Positions 24,760 through 36,099 of a stretch of DNA of 64,000 nt are shown piece by piece. The notes below the pieces were generated by a model that did no database searches, was not told where the DNA came from, and saw nothing but the letters and a program-made list of their open reading frames with translations. The stretch comes from Mastigias papua (taxonomy: Eukaryota; Cnidaria; Scyphozoa; Rhizostomeae; Mastigiidae): contig OZ025283.1 of NCBI GenBank assembly GCA_964019165.1, forward strand, positions 627,501-691,500. Direction: 5' to 3'. Position numbers and translations under genes: made by a program. Each line of letters starts with the position of its first letter. The first letter of the stretch is position 1.

Positions 24760-25870
24760 AACATTGTCATAGATTATGACTGTTGGTGCCGCAAAAGGTC
24801 CAGAATATATAAAGTTGTGACACTTTCTCACGTTGACGGGTGTATTAGGTGAGTGCTGTCCGTCCATCCCTTGGAAACCATAGCACTATCTGGGAGAGGA
24901 AGGAACAGTTTCTTCATATGTACTTTCACTTGTTACCGTACAGCTGCTGTCTTTTTCCTTCAGTTTGATCCTTTCTACGTCCTTCGTATAGCTCCCTCTC
25001 TTGCTAATGTGAACCACTTGGGTAAACACGCCATTTCTTCTTTATCTATGGTACCAATAAATGATGACCTCTGTGAGGTTGCATGTCTGTAATCTAGCAC
25101 ATTTCTTCTTCCAGAGCACCAGATACAGATATCACTAAGCCAGGACTTTCCCCTGTTCAAAGGGAAGTAGTAAGTCCCAAATATTGGGAGCCAATCTTTG
25201 CAGTTTAGATATTTTTCCTGTGTGATTTTGACTCTGCAATCCACCGTTTAATAGCAGGTCAAACAGACATGATGCATTTTATGAATGATATGACAGATGA
25301 TGGGAAATAGTATCTGGATTCATATTCTTCCCACATCACGTTAGGAAATTTAAGATTGGACGGCATTTCTCATGAAGCTGTTCTCTCATCTCATGCACAA
25401 TGGTATCCACCAAATTCTCCTTTCTATTTATGACCGATTACAATAGTGATTATAGTCTTCTGTCAGTAGTCATGGCCCTATTCTTGAAACTAGTAAAGAA
25501 TGACTTGAAATTGATACCTATGGCTTGAGAATTTAGCACACAATAGAAGCAACATGATAAGGAACTGAAATTCAATCATTGCTATGGAACCACTACTTCC
25601 TATAGTAACAATATGTAATATAGCATATTCAGTCAGAATAAGTACTCTGGAGTACTGAATAATATTGCCCTTCCAATTAGTAAGTTTTTGAATGATTTCC
25701 AGCCCCCCTGATGTTAATCCAACACCCCTTATTATTAAATTTGGAGGATCTGAAAATGAAGAAAGACAATAGTTTAAGTACTGAACTTTAGATGTCCCAA
25801 ATGACTCATGCTTATGAAAACGTCTTTTACTACAGTACCTATCTCCAGAAAGGATACCAGTCCTGAAAAG
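24760..25870. other. Mostly featureless; possible unknown minus ORF
   Basis: An 89-codon minus frame (25244-24975) contains WLPIFGTYYFPLNRGKSWLS but no motif I can assign. The rest of the stretch (25260-25870) has no ORF or repeat that I recognise. It could hold the 5' end of the ISL2EU element or decayed Gypsy sequence. Confidence 0.35.
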
Positions 25871-25879
25871 AAACCAGTA

Positions 25880-26610
25880 TCCTAAGATTTGATTCCCTAC
25901 CTGAATCCACCATGATCAGGAACCAGACTTTTACAATCATCTTTTTCATCACCTAGCAGTTGATTGGGATAAAGCGAAGTCATACCACACCTTACCATCC
26001 TATGGGCAATGTTCAGTGCAAGAGATTTAATCATACTCTTTTGTCACAATCTTAAGAACAATGGCAAAAACTCCATTAGTCTTTGTGGAGAGAGCACTTA
26101 AACAAAATGAGTTTTGCATATAAGTGCACTCATAATGACAGTACAGGGTACTCACCATTTGAGTTCTTATTTGGTTAGAGACTGTATCTCCCTATAGACA
26201 GTATTTTTGGACACATGGACCTACCACTTGCAAAGTCATTTGCAGAGTATGTCAAGAATTTCCAAGATGTGCTTACGAACACTTATACAATTGCAGCAAA
26301 GAAAACAATGAAGTAAGAGATGAGTATAATAAGAAAGTAAGGAGGTCTGATTTCAAACCAGGTGACAGGGTACCAGTAAAGAATGTATTAGACAGTGGTA
26401 GTCCTGGTAAATTACATTCTATTTGGGAAGGTGAGCTATACATTGTTGTCAATTGCAAAGACCCAAAGAATGCTGTGTATGAAGTATGCCCAGAGTCACT
26501 GTCAGGAGGAACAAGAACCCTGTATCATAATGTACTGCTACTATGCCATTTTCTACCTTATAAGCAGGAGCCAGAAGGTAGGAATGTCATGAAAAAGCAG
26601 AACATAAAGA
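25880..26610 (+). pseudogene. Ty3/Gypsy integrase core and C-terminal domain
   Basis: Reading through frameshifts, 25880-25990 gives IHHDQEPDFYNHLFHHL (second Asp region) and SYHTLPSYG. 25995-26040 gives QCKRFNHTLL, the region with the catalytic Glu replaced by Lys. 26115-26200 gives AYKCTHNDSTGYSPFELLFG. From 26300 come DEYNKKVRRSDFKPGDRVPV and, in the last frame, VYEVCPESLSGGTRTLYHNV followed by LPYKQEPEG, the C-terminal domain. Direction is plus. It lies upstream of the gag of the next Gypsy element, so it belongs to a different copy. Confidence 0.75.
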
Positions 26611-26839
26611 GGCAAACCAGCAAGGAATGTGACATCACTGAGGAGGGCAACCCAATACACACTAACACATTACAGTTACTGGCAGCAAATCAGGATGTAT
26701 TTAGCAGTCCACCGACAGTTCAACAGGTAGATACTTATGACACAACCAGATACATTGCAGCTGAAACTGATGGCACTCAATGTAGTGGAGATTTCCCTAA
26801 AATGTCTGACCATCCCAAGCGAGAATGACGTCAACCCAT

Positions 26840-28210
26840 GAGACTTGCTTATCATGATTTTGGGAGACCTTGGGACAGTCAACCAGGAGTTACTCTGGTC
26901 CAGTCACAGTCTACACATATTCACTTACAGATAATGTTTCCTTTTAGCACACACTTGGTTACTCCATTTTACATTTGCGTCACTAGTTGTTTTTGCAGCA
27001 AACTATTACATGGGAACTTGACTGCAGCATGCACCATATTACTTGGTACATTGTCAGGACAGTTCCATATTTGAACATGAATGACTTTGTTCTGCAGCTG
27101 GATGTTGTATAATACAAATAGAATTTCTATTGTATTTCTCTTTTCATGTACTTGCATTTCTTTATATGGTAAAAGGTTTCGGCACTATTGTGCTAACCTT
27201 TCTCTATTAGGGTGTAAGCTGTATCTAGGCTACTTAGTTGAGGGTTTAGCCGAGCTGAGAATGATTAAGGTGTGATGCCACGCATCAAGAAGATATAAGC
27301 GAAGAGACAATTTTAGATGAAACTGTTTATTTATACATTATTTCCAAGTCAACTGACCACCAGTGGTTTGCTGTTGATACGTTAAATAGAGTAATGGAAA
27401 AGACGCAAGTGAGTGTTTATCTCAGTTGGTCAAAGTGTTCCTTCTAAAGAAAGTGTGATCTACATTTCCTACTTAAGTATGAGTAAAAGACCAAAGCAAA
27501 TTGATATCATACACACAAAGAATGGATAATAGCCCCTGTATTCCTACACAGTCTTTTGAATGACGAAGCACTGTTGTCCAAGGGCAACACCACTGACAGG
27601 GAATCATTAATGCTCTTGCGAGAGCACTTTTACTCGAGAGGAAAATGCAGTCGTATGGAAATGTACCTTCACGCATTTGTTAAGCTAAAGGCACACTCAA
27701 CAGTGGTACCCCCATGTGAGGAAACTGCTGTTTTGAAGAGAAGAACAAGTGTGAACTTCGCATTAACCAATTTACTGTACTTGACTTATTGTAGTAAATA
27801 CGTTTGCTGTGACCGCCATTTTGGAAAGATCACAGAAACTGTCTTAGATAGCTTGGTGATATTGACATTGTTAACCAGTCCATAATGAAGGTACAAAGTG
27901 AACATGTACTAAAAGCTCAAGTTTGTAGTTTTATTTCAATTGACTTTGCATGTGTTTAAATGTCTTTCATGTCATCATATGAAGTTGCAGAATCATGATA
28001 TTTGTGGGATTTGCCTATAGCAATTTAGGCTGTATATTACTGTATTAGCTCATTGACTGTTGCCAATTTGCGTCAATCTGACACAAGAGTTTGTTATAGT
28101 GGTATTGGTTTTACTTGTTTGTTGACTTTTTATATTCACGGGGGTACATATTTGTGTGTTATATCACCTTTTCACTTTTGAATGCGGGTATAAGTTTGTT
28201 ACCCATTTGC
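26840..28210. other. No recognised gene; possible LTR/leader sequence
   Basis: Short ORFs only (for example plus 27556-27885), without motifs. The position between a 3' integrase and a 5' gag would suit LTR sequence, but I found no matching pair of long terminal repeats or primer-binding site. Confidence 0.35.
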
Positions 28211-28267
28211 TAATACAATGGAAGCACAGTACACGAAGTACAAATACACTTAAGTGCCATTCAGGCA

Positions 28268-29062
28268 GTGCTAGAAGGAACGTTGCAGTCGGGCCTTTTT
28301 CAACTTCACTCTTTTACTGGTCTCCCAAATGAGGACATAAACAAATGGCTCCCTCGTTTTGAACCCTTTGCAAAATTTCGTGATTATTTTAATGCCAAAA
28401 CGTTGAATACATTACCACTCTCTTTGGGCGGACCTGCTAAAGCCTGGTTTGACACAGAATGGACCGAAGCAAAAGCTGACTTGATGGCTTTAACAGATGG
28501 TCTAGAAACAAGATGTGGCTCCCAGTTGCTAGAGTTTCCTTTCAGACAGGAACTATATGCTAGAAAACAAGGCTCAACTGAGCCTTGGTCTTTGTACACC
28601 AAAGACATAAGTAAGAAGAGCCAACATCTCTCCTTCTCAGATGAGGATTTGATGAACATTTTCATCAATGGGTTGCAAGATGATGTCAAAAACCATGTTA
28701 ATCTAAATCAACCCAATTTGTTTGGGGAAGCAGAAAATCTTGCTCGTTTGAGGGAAGCCATTTCAAAAAGTTCAGGAATTTCTAACCAGTTTACTGCCCC
28801 ACAGTCTATGCAACAGGAGCAATGGGCTAAGGAGTTGGAAAGCAACATGAACCTCCTTGTCTCCCTTGTGGGTCAGAACAAAGGCAATATGTTTCCCCCT
28901 GTTTCCACTTTTGACCAGAAACAGATTCATGCAGCAAATAGTCCGCTACAGCCTGCTACTATTTCTGCTGTTGATGCCCCCATTACCCCGGGCAATATAA
29001 ACGCTCTCAAAAACGAGATTATTGCCACTATACAAAGTGGGTTTCTAAGCAATCCTATATGA
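28268..29062 (+). pseudogene. Ty3/Gypsy gag (capsid region)
   Basis: A 264-codon open frame with a retrotransposon Gag capsid pattern: FTGLPNEDINKWLPRFEPFA, LPLSLGGPAKAWFDTE and FRQELYARKQGSTEPWSLYT, then LSFSDEDLMNIFINGLQDDV. There is no ATG in this frame near the N-terminus: an upstream in-frame stop lies at about 28208, while an ATG in another frame is at 28218. A start-proximal frameshift is therefore likely. The capsid is followed directly by the zinc-knuckle frame at 29059. It would form the particle of the retrotransposon if intact. Confidence 0.8.
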
Positions 29063-29379
29063 AAGAGACCACGTCAATGTCAGCTTTCTTGGGACATTGG
29101 GGTTGTGCGTGTGGTAGACATTCATGCACAACCGACAGGCAGCCTATTTGCACTGTCTGTCACAGGTTTGGACATGTTGCAAGATACTGTAGTGAATGCC
29201 TCCAGCAGTCTTCTTATGCCACTGCACAGCCAAAATCACCAGTTTACATCAATTTTTCGCCATCGACCAAAACAACACGTTCATTTTGTCCCCTGCAGCA
29301 ATCAAAGTACGGCCATCAAAATTTAAACAGGATAGGGCCTTCAGCATGGGGCACTGAAGGCCCAAGAAGGTGTATGTAA
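29059..29379 (+). pseudogene. Gag nucleocapsid zinc knuckle
   Basis: The frame contains CTVCHRFGHVARYC, a perfect C-x2-C-x4-H-x4-C knuckle (29149-29190), after QPI. It overlaps the end of the capsid frame by a few bases, consistent with an indel or a programmed shift. A stop at 29379 separates it from the protease region. Confidence 0.8.
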
Positions 29380-29689
29380 TGCAGAAAGCCCCAAGTGTGT
29401 AAATTGACAAGATGTAGGCACTACTCAATGGGCAACCTAATGCACAAACAAGTCATAAAGGGAACAACACATAAATAGTGATAAGAGATGTGAATAAACC
29501 TCTGACTATGTATGTAGTAGCACTACTTTTGTAGTCAATCAAAAGTACAGAAAACTAAAACTCCGAATACAGGTTAATATATTTCCCCTACATCTGATTT
29601 CCCTACTAGTTTGAAAATACCATATCCTGAAATGTCCGTTGTTGAAACTGGTAGTAATATTTCTATACCTACAAATGATTTGATCTGAG

Positions 29690-30560
29690 GTGTTGTCCTC
29701 AAACAATCAACCAAGATCCTTGTAGATACAGGAGCTGCTGTAACGGTAATCAGTGGCACATATTACCATGATATTTTGCAGTCTCTGTATGACGTAAAGA
29801 GAAATACCTGGCTTGACAGTCTAAAACCAGCAAATGGAAATAGCATACCTGTAACAGAGTTTGTATCATTTCCTGTGCTGATCGGTCAAAGTGAGTATTC
29901 TTGTGATGCTTCCATTGTCCCTGGGATAGCATATAATAACAACCTTGGAAGGGATTTCTTCCATAAAGTCAGTGCACTCATTGATGTACGTGAGCAAATA
30001 GCTAACTTCACGCCTGATACTATTTTGTCTTTTGTAAATAAAGATTTACCTCCACATGCATCAGAGGTTCGATTAGCACAAACAGTAGTTGCTGATGCTA
30101 GTAGTGAATCTATTATTCCAGCTGATCGTAAGATGCCTCCCTCTCAGAATATCATAGGTCTTATTGAAGCTGTACCAAAACTTTCTGATCATTATCATTT
30201 ATTTGCGGCTTCATCAGTTTAAAGTCCTGGGGAAGATGGCAGGGTGCCCTTTCGCTTGTTAAATCCGACTGAACAGCCAGTACTTTTACATAAAGGAACA
30301 ACCATTGGTCAATTTGTCACAAATACTTCAGATGCTACTACTATCCCTCTAGAATAAGAACCACCGGTGTCATGTAAACCTACTAGGCCTATCGAGCCTA
30401 GGGAACAGTTTTTATCTCGCTTTCCTTTATTTCCAAGCAATGCTTTATCAGACTATGAAAACAAGTGCTTAGCATAACGTCTCAAAACATATGCTGACAT
30501 ATTCGCTTCCTCTAAGTTATACCTGTTACATCTGCTGATACGCAGTGTTTGGGACTTAAC
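29690..30560 (+). pseudogene. Gypsy aspartic protease and start of pol
   Basis: ILVDTGAAVTVISG (29716-29757) is the D-T-G active-site loop of a retroelement protease. The frame stays open to 30222 with LGRDFF and VVADASSESIIPADRK. After a stop at 30220, RLLNPTEQPVLLHKGTTIGQ continues the linker (~30250-30320), and YADIFASS (~30490) is the usual lead-in to reverse transcriptase. Homology is lost near 30540, where a LINE fragment follows. Confidence 0.75.
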
Positions 30561-30855
30561 TATTGGTTCAAGAAAAACACGAATTTTGAATCAATAAAAT
30601 CACCTTCAGCATAAGCCACAAACAAAGTATCATACAAATCTTAACTGACTAATGCTAACAGGTAACTTTTAGGATTATCATAGCAGCATGACTCAACAGT
30701 ATATAAGTAGGGTGTCCTATAGATTATATAAAATTTCAGCAGGCAAACTGTTACATAGAGTTTGTAGTCTCTCATGACAATACCGTAGTACAACTATTGT
30801 ACAACAGTCTGTTGACACAGGCGAAGCCCCACATATTAAACAGTCTCCACATCAT

Positions 30856-31353
30856 GTGTCCCAAACTCAGCGAGGTGACATTACAATGCACATTGCTAAC
30901 ATTGCAAACAGAAAAAGCCTATCACTCAATGCACTGACAAACTTAAAAGATATTTTCCAAAACAAACGATTGTCAAGAAGAACTAAAGTAAGAGCATTCC
31001 AAGCATACATAACACCAGTATTTTTATACAACAGTGACCTTTGGACACTAACGAAGATGCTAGAAAATCAAATTGATAGCTTTCAAAGGCAAATACTACG
31101 CTCATATGTTCTAAATAGTAGATGGCTAAAGATTGTCAAGAATGAAGATGTATACGAAAAAACCAAGACAGAACCATGGAGCAACAAAATTGAGAAAAAG
31201 AGAATAAAATGGTTTGGTCACCTGATGAGGTTAGATGAGAACACACCTGCACTAAAAGTGTTAACTGTGGCATTGATACAATCAAAAAGACCACAAGGAA
31301 GACCAAAGTGTACATGGCTGGAATGTATGCAAAACCAAATTGCAAGAAATTAA
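30856..31353 (+). pseudogene. LINE reverse-transcriptase C-terminal fragment
   Basis: A 165-codon frame resembles the region after the catalytic RT core of non-LTR retrotransposons: RLSRRTKVRAFQAYITPVFL followed by YNSDLWTLTK, then QIDSFQRQILRSYVLNSRW, KKRIKWFGHLMRLDE and PQGRPKCTWLE. It interrupts the Gypsy pol, between ADIFASS (30490) and the next Gypsy block at ~31440. No 5' half, poly-A tail or target duplication was recognised; 5' truncation is normal for LINE copies. Confidence 0.75.
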
Positions 31354-31664
31354 TGTAAAATGGGAAGAGGCAAGTCAACTGGCAAAGGACTGCAAACAAG
31401 TAGAAGGGTATTTTGAGAAGAAAAAATGTAACTTAATCAAAAACCTTGTGTGGCTTTGCCACGTTATATCGTTTAAATATATAGCATGCTCAAACAGGGT
31501 ATTATTGATGTTTATTCAAGTCCCTGGAGCTCACCTGCAGTACTAGTCAAGAAGAAAGACAGGACTACTAGATTATGTGCTGACTACAGGAACCTTAATG
31601 CCATTATACATAAGGATAGCTATCTGTTACCTAGCATTAATGATGTTCTAGATTCCTTGTCAGG

Positions 31665-32621
31665 TGTAACGTCTCTTGGGTTCTTTTTTGGTGGCCAGCA
31701 TTTCACTACCTTCTTATGCCTAGTCCTTAGGCCTAGGCCTAAGTAGAAGTGACACAAGTGAAACTATGCTTTACTCCACATTCTATTGTTTTAACTGAAA
31801 GACTGATCAGTATGAATTAAACACTCATTACATATGACATCAACTGAACACCAATCAATACATAGTATGTCAAGATCACAATACACGATATATCACGATC
31901 ACGATACATGTTGACAGGACAACACATTGCCCAGAAAGGGTACTTGCTACACACATCATGACTCCACAGGAACGCAAGACTGACACAGGCAACATGACAA
32001 TTAAAATAACAGGGAATACAGAACAACATAACGAAAGCATCAGATTCAAGTCATTCCACATTCCCATCTCGTAAAACTGCAAATTACTACTACAATGATA
32101 GTTCTTTGAATCCAAGACAGACACTAGAATAATAAAGTTCAAAGAATCGCTACAGTCCAGAGACAATAAACTGGCAAACAAAGGTAGTGCCTACAACAAT
32201 GTTTGGTCCTCCCAGTTTCGAAGTAATGTCTTTGAAAATAATGATAAAAGGAAGGCTCCCTCAGGCACTGTCACTGCAGGCCTCAATGGCCAGCACACTC
32301 TAACAACTGTAACCAGATGCCTTCTATGGGACACAATTGAAACTATGCTTTACTCCACATTCTATTGTTTTAACTGAAAGACTGATCAGTATGACTTAAA
32401 CACTCATTACATATGACATCAACTGAATGCCAATCAATACATAGTATGTCAAGATCACAATACACGATTTGTCACAATCACAATACACATTGCCCAGAAA
32501 GGTTACTTGCTACACACAACATGACTCCACAGGAATGCAAGACTGAAACGCACAAGATGATACTTAAAATAACACAGAATACAGCACAACATAACGAAAA
32601 CATTACATTCAATGTATTACA
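31665..32621. mobile_element. Small LTR element (TRIM-like) with a CAGG duplication
   Basis: The insert starts TGTAAC and ends TTACA, and CAGG flanks it on both sides (31661-31664 and 32622-32625). Two direct repeats lie inside: left ~31740-32060 and right ~32330-32621. They share ACTATGCTTTACTCCACATT, GACTGATCAGTATGA, CATATGACATCAACTGAA and CATGACTCCACAGGAA. TGTAAC also occurs at 32305, the expected start of the second LTR. The central part is only about 240 bp and has no gag or pol, so this fits a terminal-repeat retrotransposon in miniature. Confidence 0.7.
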
Positions 32622-32817
32622 CAGGATCAAACTATGTCACTTTCCTAGACCTGCAGTTAGGATATCATCAAGTAGCTATGTCACACGAGTCAAAAGAAAC
32701 AACTGCTTTTGTTACTCATGCAGGTGTTTATCCTTATGACGTGATGACTTTTGGCCGATGTGATGGCGCCTCCATGTTTTCAACATTTAGACCCCGTTTA
32801 CACGGGAGACAATGGAA

Positions 32818-32900
32818 CGGTTCCGTTTGGAATGGTTCCAACTGCTCCAACGCTGGTCGCGTTTACACGGGGTTTCGGGAACAGTTCCAAACGGCTCCAG
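32818..32900. promoter_or_regulatory. Harbinger-3 left subterminal GTTCCATTTGGAAC cluster
   Basis: Motifs related to the palindrome GTTCCATTTGGAAC occur at the left (32818-32900: GGTTCCGTTTGGAATGGTTCC, CAGTTCCAAACGG) and more densely at the right end (36200-36390, at least five copies in both orientations). The left cluster lies 100-180 bp upstream of the Myb-like start codon. Binding by the Myb partner is inferred. Confidence 0.6.
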
Positions 32901-32997
32901 ACGTTGTTACAGTGGAGGAGGGAAATGTGCAGCAACTAACTGTGTTATAACTGGCGCCAAATGTGGTTGTTCACCATTTAAGTATTTTTTTGTAAAG

Positions 32998-33938
32998 ATG
33001 GCGGCGAAGAATACGAAGACAATTTTTAATTGGACCAAGGAGGAGACAGCACTCTTGTTAAAAGTTGTCTTGGATTACAAGACAGCTACACTTGCAATAG
33101 CACAAGACTGGGAAACAAGTCGCTCCAAGTACGACGACTTGGCGAAACGTCTCATTGAGGCATACCCAAACGAAGCAACGGATGAGTTTCCAAGGGGCCA
33201 AACGAAAGAAACATTTTCAGCAGCTAAAGTTTCTTCGAAAGTGAAAAAGCTAACAAATAGCTTCAGGAAGGCACTTGACACTGGCTGAAAAAGTGGTGGG
33301 GGCAGAATAGTATCTTAACTCTACAAGGACTGTTCTGACATTTGGGCTGGATGCCCAGCAGCAATATGCATTGATGGAGGGTTTGAGACTACTGCCCTAA
33401 CTGAAACCACAGATGCAGATGAAGCACTTTCAGAGGAAAATTCTCCGGCAGATACAGATCCTCAGGAACCAAGCTCCTCATCTTTTGCTGAAAACAAAGG
33501 GGATGATGATTATGCTGATGATGATTCATCAACATCATGTGAACCATTAAAAAAGAAAATGAAACGAAGGAGAGAGGACCTTTCAAATGTTGTGAAGGAT
33601 CGATGAAATTCAAAAATAACAAAAAAGCCACTTTTCAAAGTAAAATGCTAACCCTTGCAGCAGAGGAGGCTGAGATGAGGAAGGAAGACTTAGAAGTGAA
33701 AAAGAAACTGCTGGATCACCTTGAAGCCTCTGAGACACAGTTCTCCTCAACCAGTAAAAAACTGTCAATGGATTTAAATAGGACAATGTCAGACGGTTTT
33801 AATATGATGTGCATGATGTTTCAGCTAATGCAGGAATGTCAGACAGCTCACGGTTTTTACCAAGGGCAAAGCATGAGGTTTCAGCAAAACACTAACAGAG
33901 GTGAAGACAATTCAGAGCCATATTATACTGACTTATAA
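32998..33938 (+). pseudogene. Harbinger-3 Myb/SANT-like protein, frameshifted
   Basis: ATG at 32998 starts MAAKNTKTIFNWTKEETALL, the first helix of a Myb/SANT-like domain, continuing KYDDLAKRLIEAYPN and AAKVSSKVKKLTNSFRKALD. A frame change near 33285 leads to SGGGR...LYKDCSDIWAGCPAA and a Ser/Asp/Glu-rich linker with KKKMKRRREDL. Another change near 33600 leads to a coiled-coil C-terminus (KMLTLAAEEAEMRKEDLEVK, LDHLEAS) ending at 33938. At least two indels break it. The upstream in-frame stretch from 32812 is subterminal repeat sequence, so I chose 32998. Confidence 0.7.
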
Positions 33939-34099
33939 CTCAAAAACACTAGCAAACTGTTATTAAGCATATACAAGCAAACCTGAGTTTAAATGTTCAC
34001 ATTGCTGTTGATTACACTGAATATGAGCTCAAACAAGACTTTTAATTGGTAGGAAGTAATATAAGCTAACATAAGATACTTTATGGTGAAAAATAACAT

Positions 34100-34862
34100 G
34101 AAATAAAGGAATTTATGTAATTTTTAAAAGCCAACATTTTACTTACATATTGCAACTCAAGAAACTAAGGTAAGAAATGTTATGGTGGGAAATAAGACAA
34201 AATAAAGGAATTTATGTAATTTTCAACAGCCAAAATTTTATTATATATTGCAACTTTTGAAGTGTGATTACAAATAGATTGTTTGCAGCAGAAAAACCTG
34301 TTTGCACAGCTATTATAGGGTGAGTGGTAATCAAACTTAGAGGTGCTTTGACAAATGATTTTTTGAAATAACATGAATCACATAAATATGAAATCAGGGG
34401 TGTCTTAACAGATTTTAACTAAAGCAATGGGGGTAAATTATTTAAAAGTTCACAAATGTAATGTTTTTCAAATGTCACCAGTTATTGTTGAAATATAGTT
34501 TAAATATGTCTCTGACTTTCTTGCCTTCTGTTTCTCCTTACATGTTTTCTTTAAAAAGCCAATATTTTAATTATACATTGCAACTTTTTAGTTGTACTTG
34601 CAAATAACTTGTAAGCAGCAGAAAACACAGACTGTTTGCACAGCTACTGTAGGGTGCTTGGTAATCAAACTCAAAGGTGCTTGAAAGATGATTGTTTGAA
34701 GAACATGAGTTATATAAAGCAGGGGTGCCTTAACAGTTTCTGACATAAAGCAAGGGGTAAAAGATATAAAAGGTAACACATTTAATGTTTTTCAAATATC
34801 ACTAGCCGTTGAAATATAGCTTAAAGATGTCTCTGACTTCCTTGCCTTCTGTTTCTCCTGAC
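34100..34862. repeat. Tandem ~330-bp repeat between the Harbinger-3 genes
   Basis: Two copies, about 34228-34550 and 34556-34862, share GCCAAAATTTTATTATATAT/TGCAACTTTT, TTTGCACAGCTA, GGGTG, TGGTAATCAAACT, TGTCTCTGACTT and CCTTGCCTTCTGTTTCTCCT. A third partial copy begins near 34110. The tract lies in the shared 3' region of the two convergent genes. Confidence 0.8.
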
Positions 34863-34909
34863 ATGCTCCTTTGTCCAGTTACATTTGGTTGAACATCTCT
34901 GTCATAATT

Positions 34910-36099
34910 CAAAGCAGCTTTTACATGTTAATCTGGCACTCTTTCATTTTGAAGTTCGCAAAAATTGTGAAGTGCAAAGCAGCTGTATATAACATCTGGC
35001 AGATCAGTGAGGCATATGTCCAGTTCTCTACGGAGAGCTCCATATCGTGCTTTTAGTCAGCCAAAGGCACATTCTATAACCATCCTTGCCGATGACAGAT
35101 GATAACAGAAGAATTTCTCATCAACATCTTTCCCTCCATTGGCATATTCTTTCATGAGATAAGGTTGTAGTGGGTATGCTGGGTCACCAAGGAGACACAC
35201 TGGAACACTGCCACAGCCTTCAACAATTTCGTTGTGACAAGATGGAATATCGCTATTTTTTAACATTTGTTTATTGTGGAATTAGTAAATAGTCTAGCAT
35301 CGTGCACGCAACCAGGCCATTTTACTATAACGTCTATAAAACAGTAACTATAGTCACATGTTGCCTGGATATTCAAGGAATGCCTGCCTTTCCTGTTTAT
35401 AAAATCAGTGGAGTTTGTGTGTGGCTGACGAATAAATATGTGGGTTCCATCTACTGCACCCAAGCACTGAGGAAAACCATGATGCATATAAAACTTGTCA
35501 GTAAGAAACTGAACTTCATCTTCAGTCCTTGGGGTCTTAATGTATTCTGGCCCTAAGTCATTTTTTATAATATGGCATACCTTTCTCACCACTTTTGAAA
35601 CCGTAGGCCTTGAAATGTCAAACGCATTTGCAACTTTTCTATATCTACCCTTGTCGGTCAAATAATATAGAGTTATTGCTACTTGTTTTTCTACCGAGAA
35701 AGGCTGGCGCATATTTGTTGTCTGTTTTTCCAAAAGGGGCCTGAGCTTGTTGCATAGTTAAAGAAAACTATCTCTACTCATGAGAAAAGTCTCTCGCCAT
35801 TCTTCTGGTACAACCACATTGTCTACAAAGTTTTGCCACCAACTGTCCGTTCACCCTGGCCTAACCCAGAATCTCCTCTTTTTGCGATCATCCGTCATTG
35901 CCATCAATCGCGAAGAAATACCCTGATGCTGTTCGATTCTTGCTATCATATTCAAAATCCTTCTTTTCCGTAACGTATGATTAAGACACAATGTGTTAAT
36001 TATTTGAGCTTTAGCTACCACAACGGACACTAAGATTGAAAAAAAGATGCCAGAGTGTTCTTTATTTGATCCATCGTGAGTCGTGACACATGTAACCAA
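34910..36099 (-). pseudogene. Harbinger-3 transposase with three nonsense codons and a frameshift
   Basis: Minus-strand order: N-terminus 36099-35851 (basic; ends RRFWVRPG), helix-turn-helix part with WWQNFV, FLMSRDSF and [20 protein letters not shown], and [12 protein letters not shown]. The DDE core has [11 protein letters not shown] (first Asp) and [14 protein letters not shown] (second Asp). After an A-run frameshift near 35262 come [18 protein letters not shown] and [12 protein letters not shown] (Glu). C-terminal sequence continues to about 34910 (YGALRRELDICL, FALHNFCEL). Stops interrupt the frame near 35856, 35763 and 35053. Two of them are TGA codons where Arg is expected. Confidence 0.8.

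Noticed and set aside
31140..31400. 87-codon minus ORF over the LINE fragment
   Set aside because: It is antisense to a recognisable LINE reverse-transcriptase peptide.
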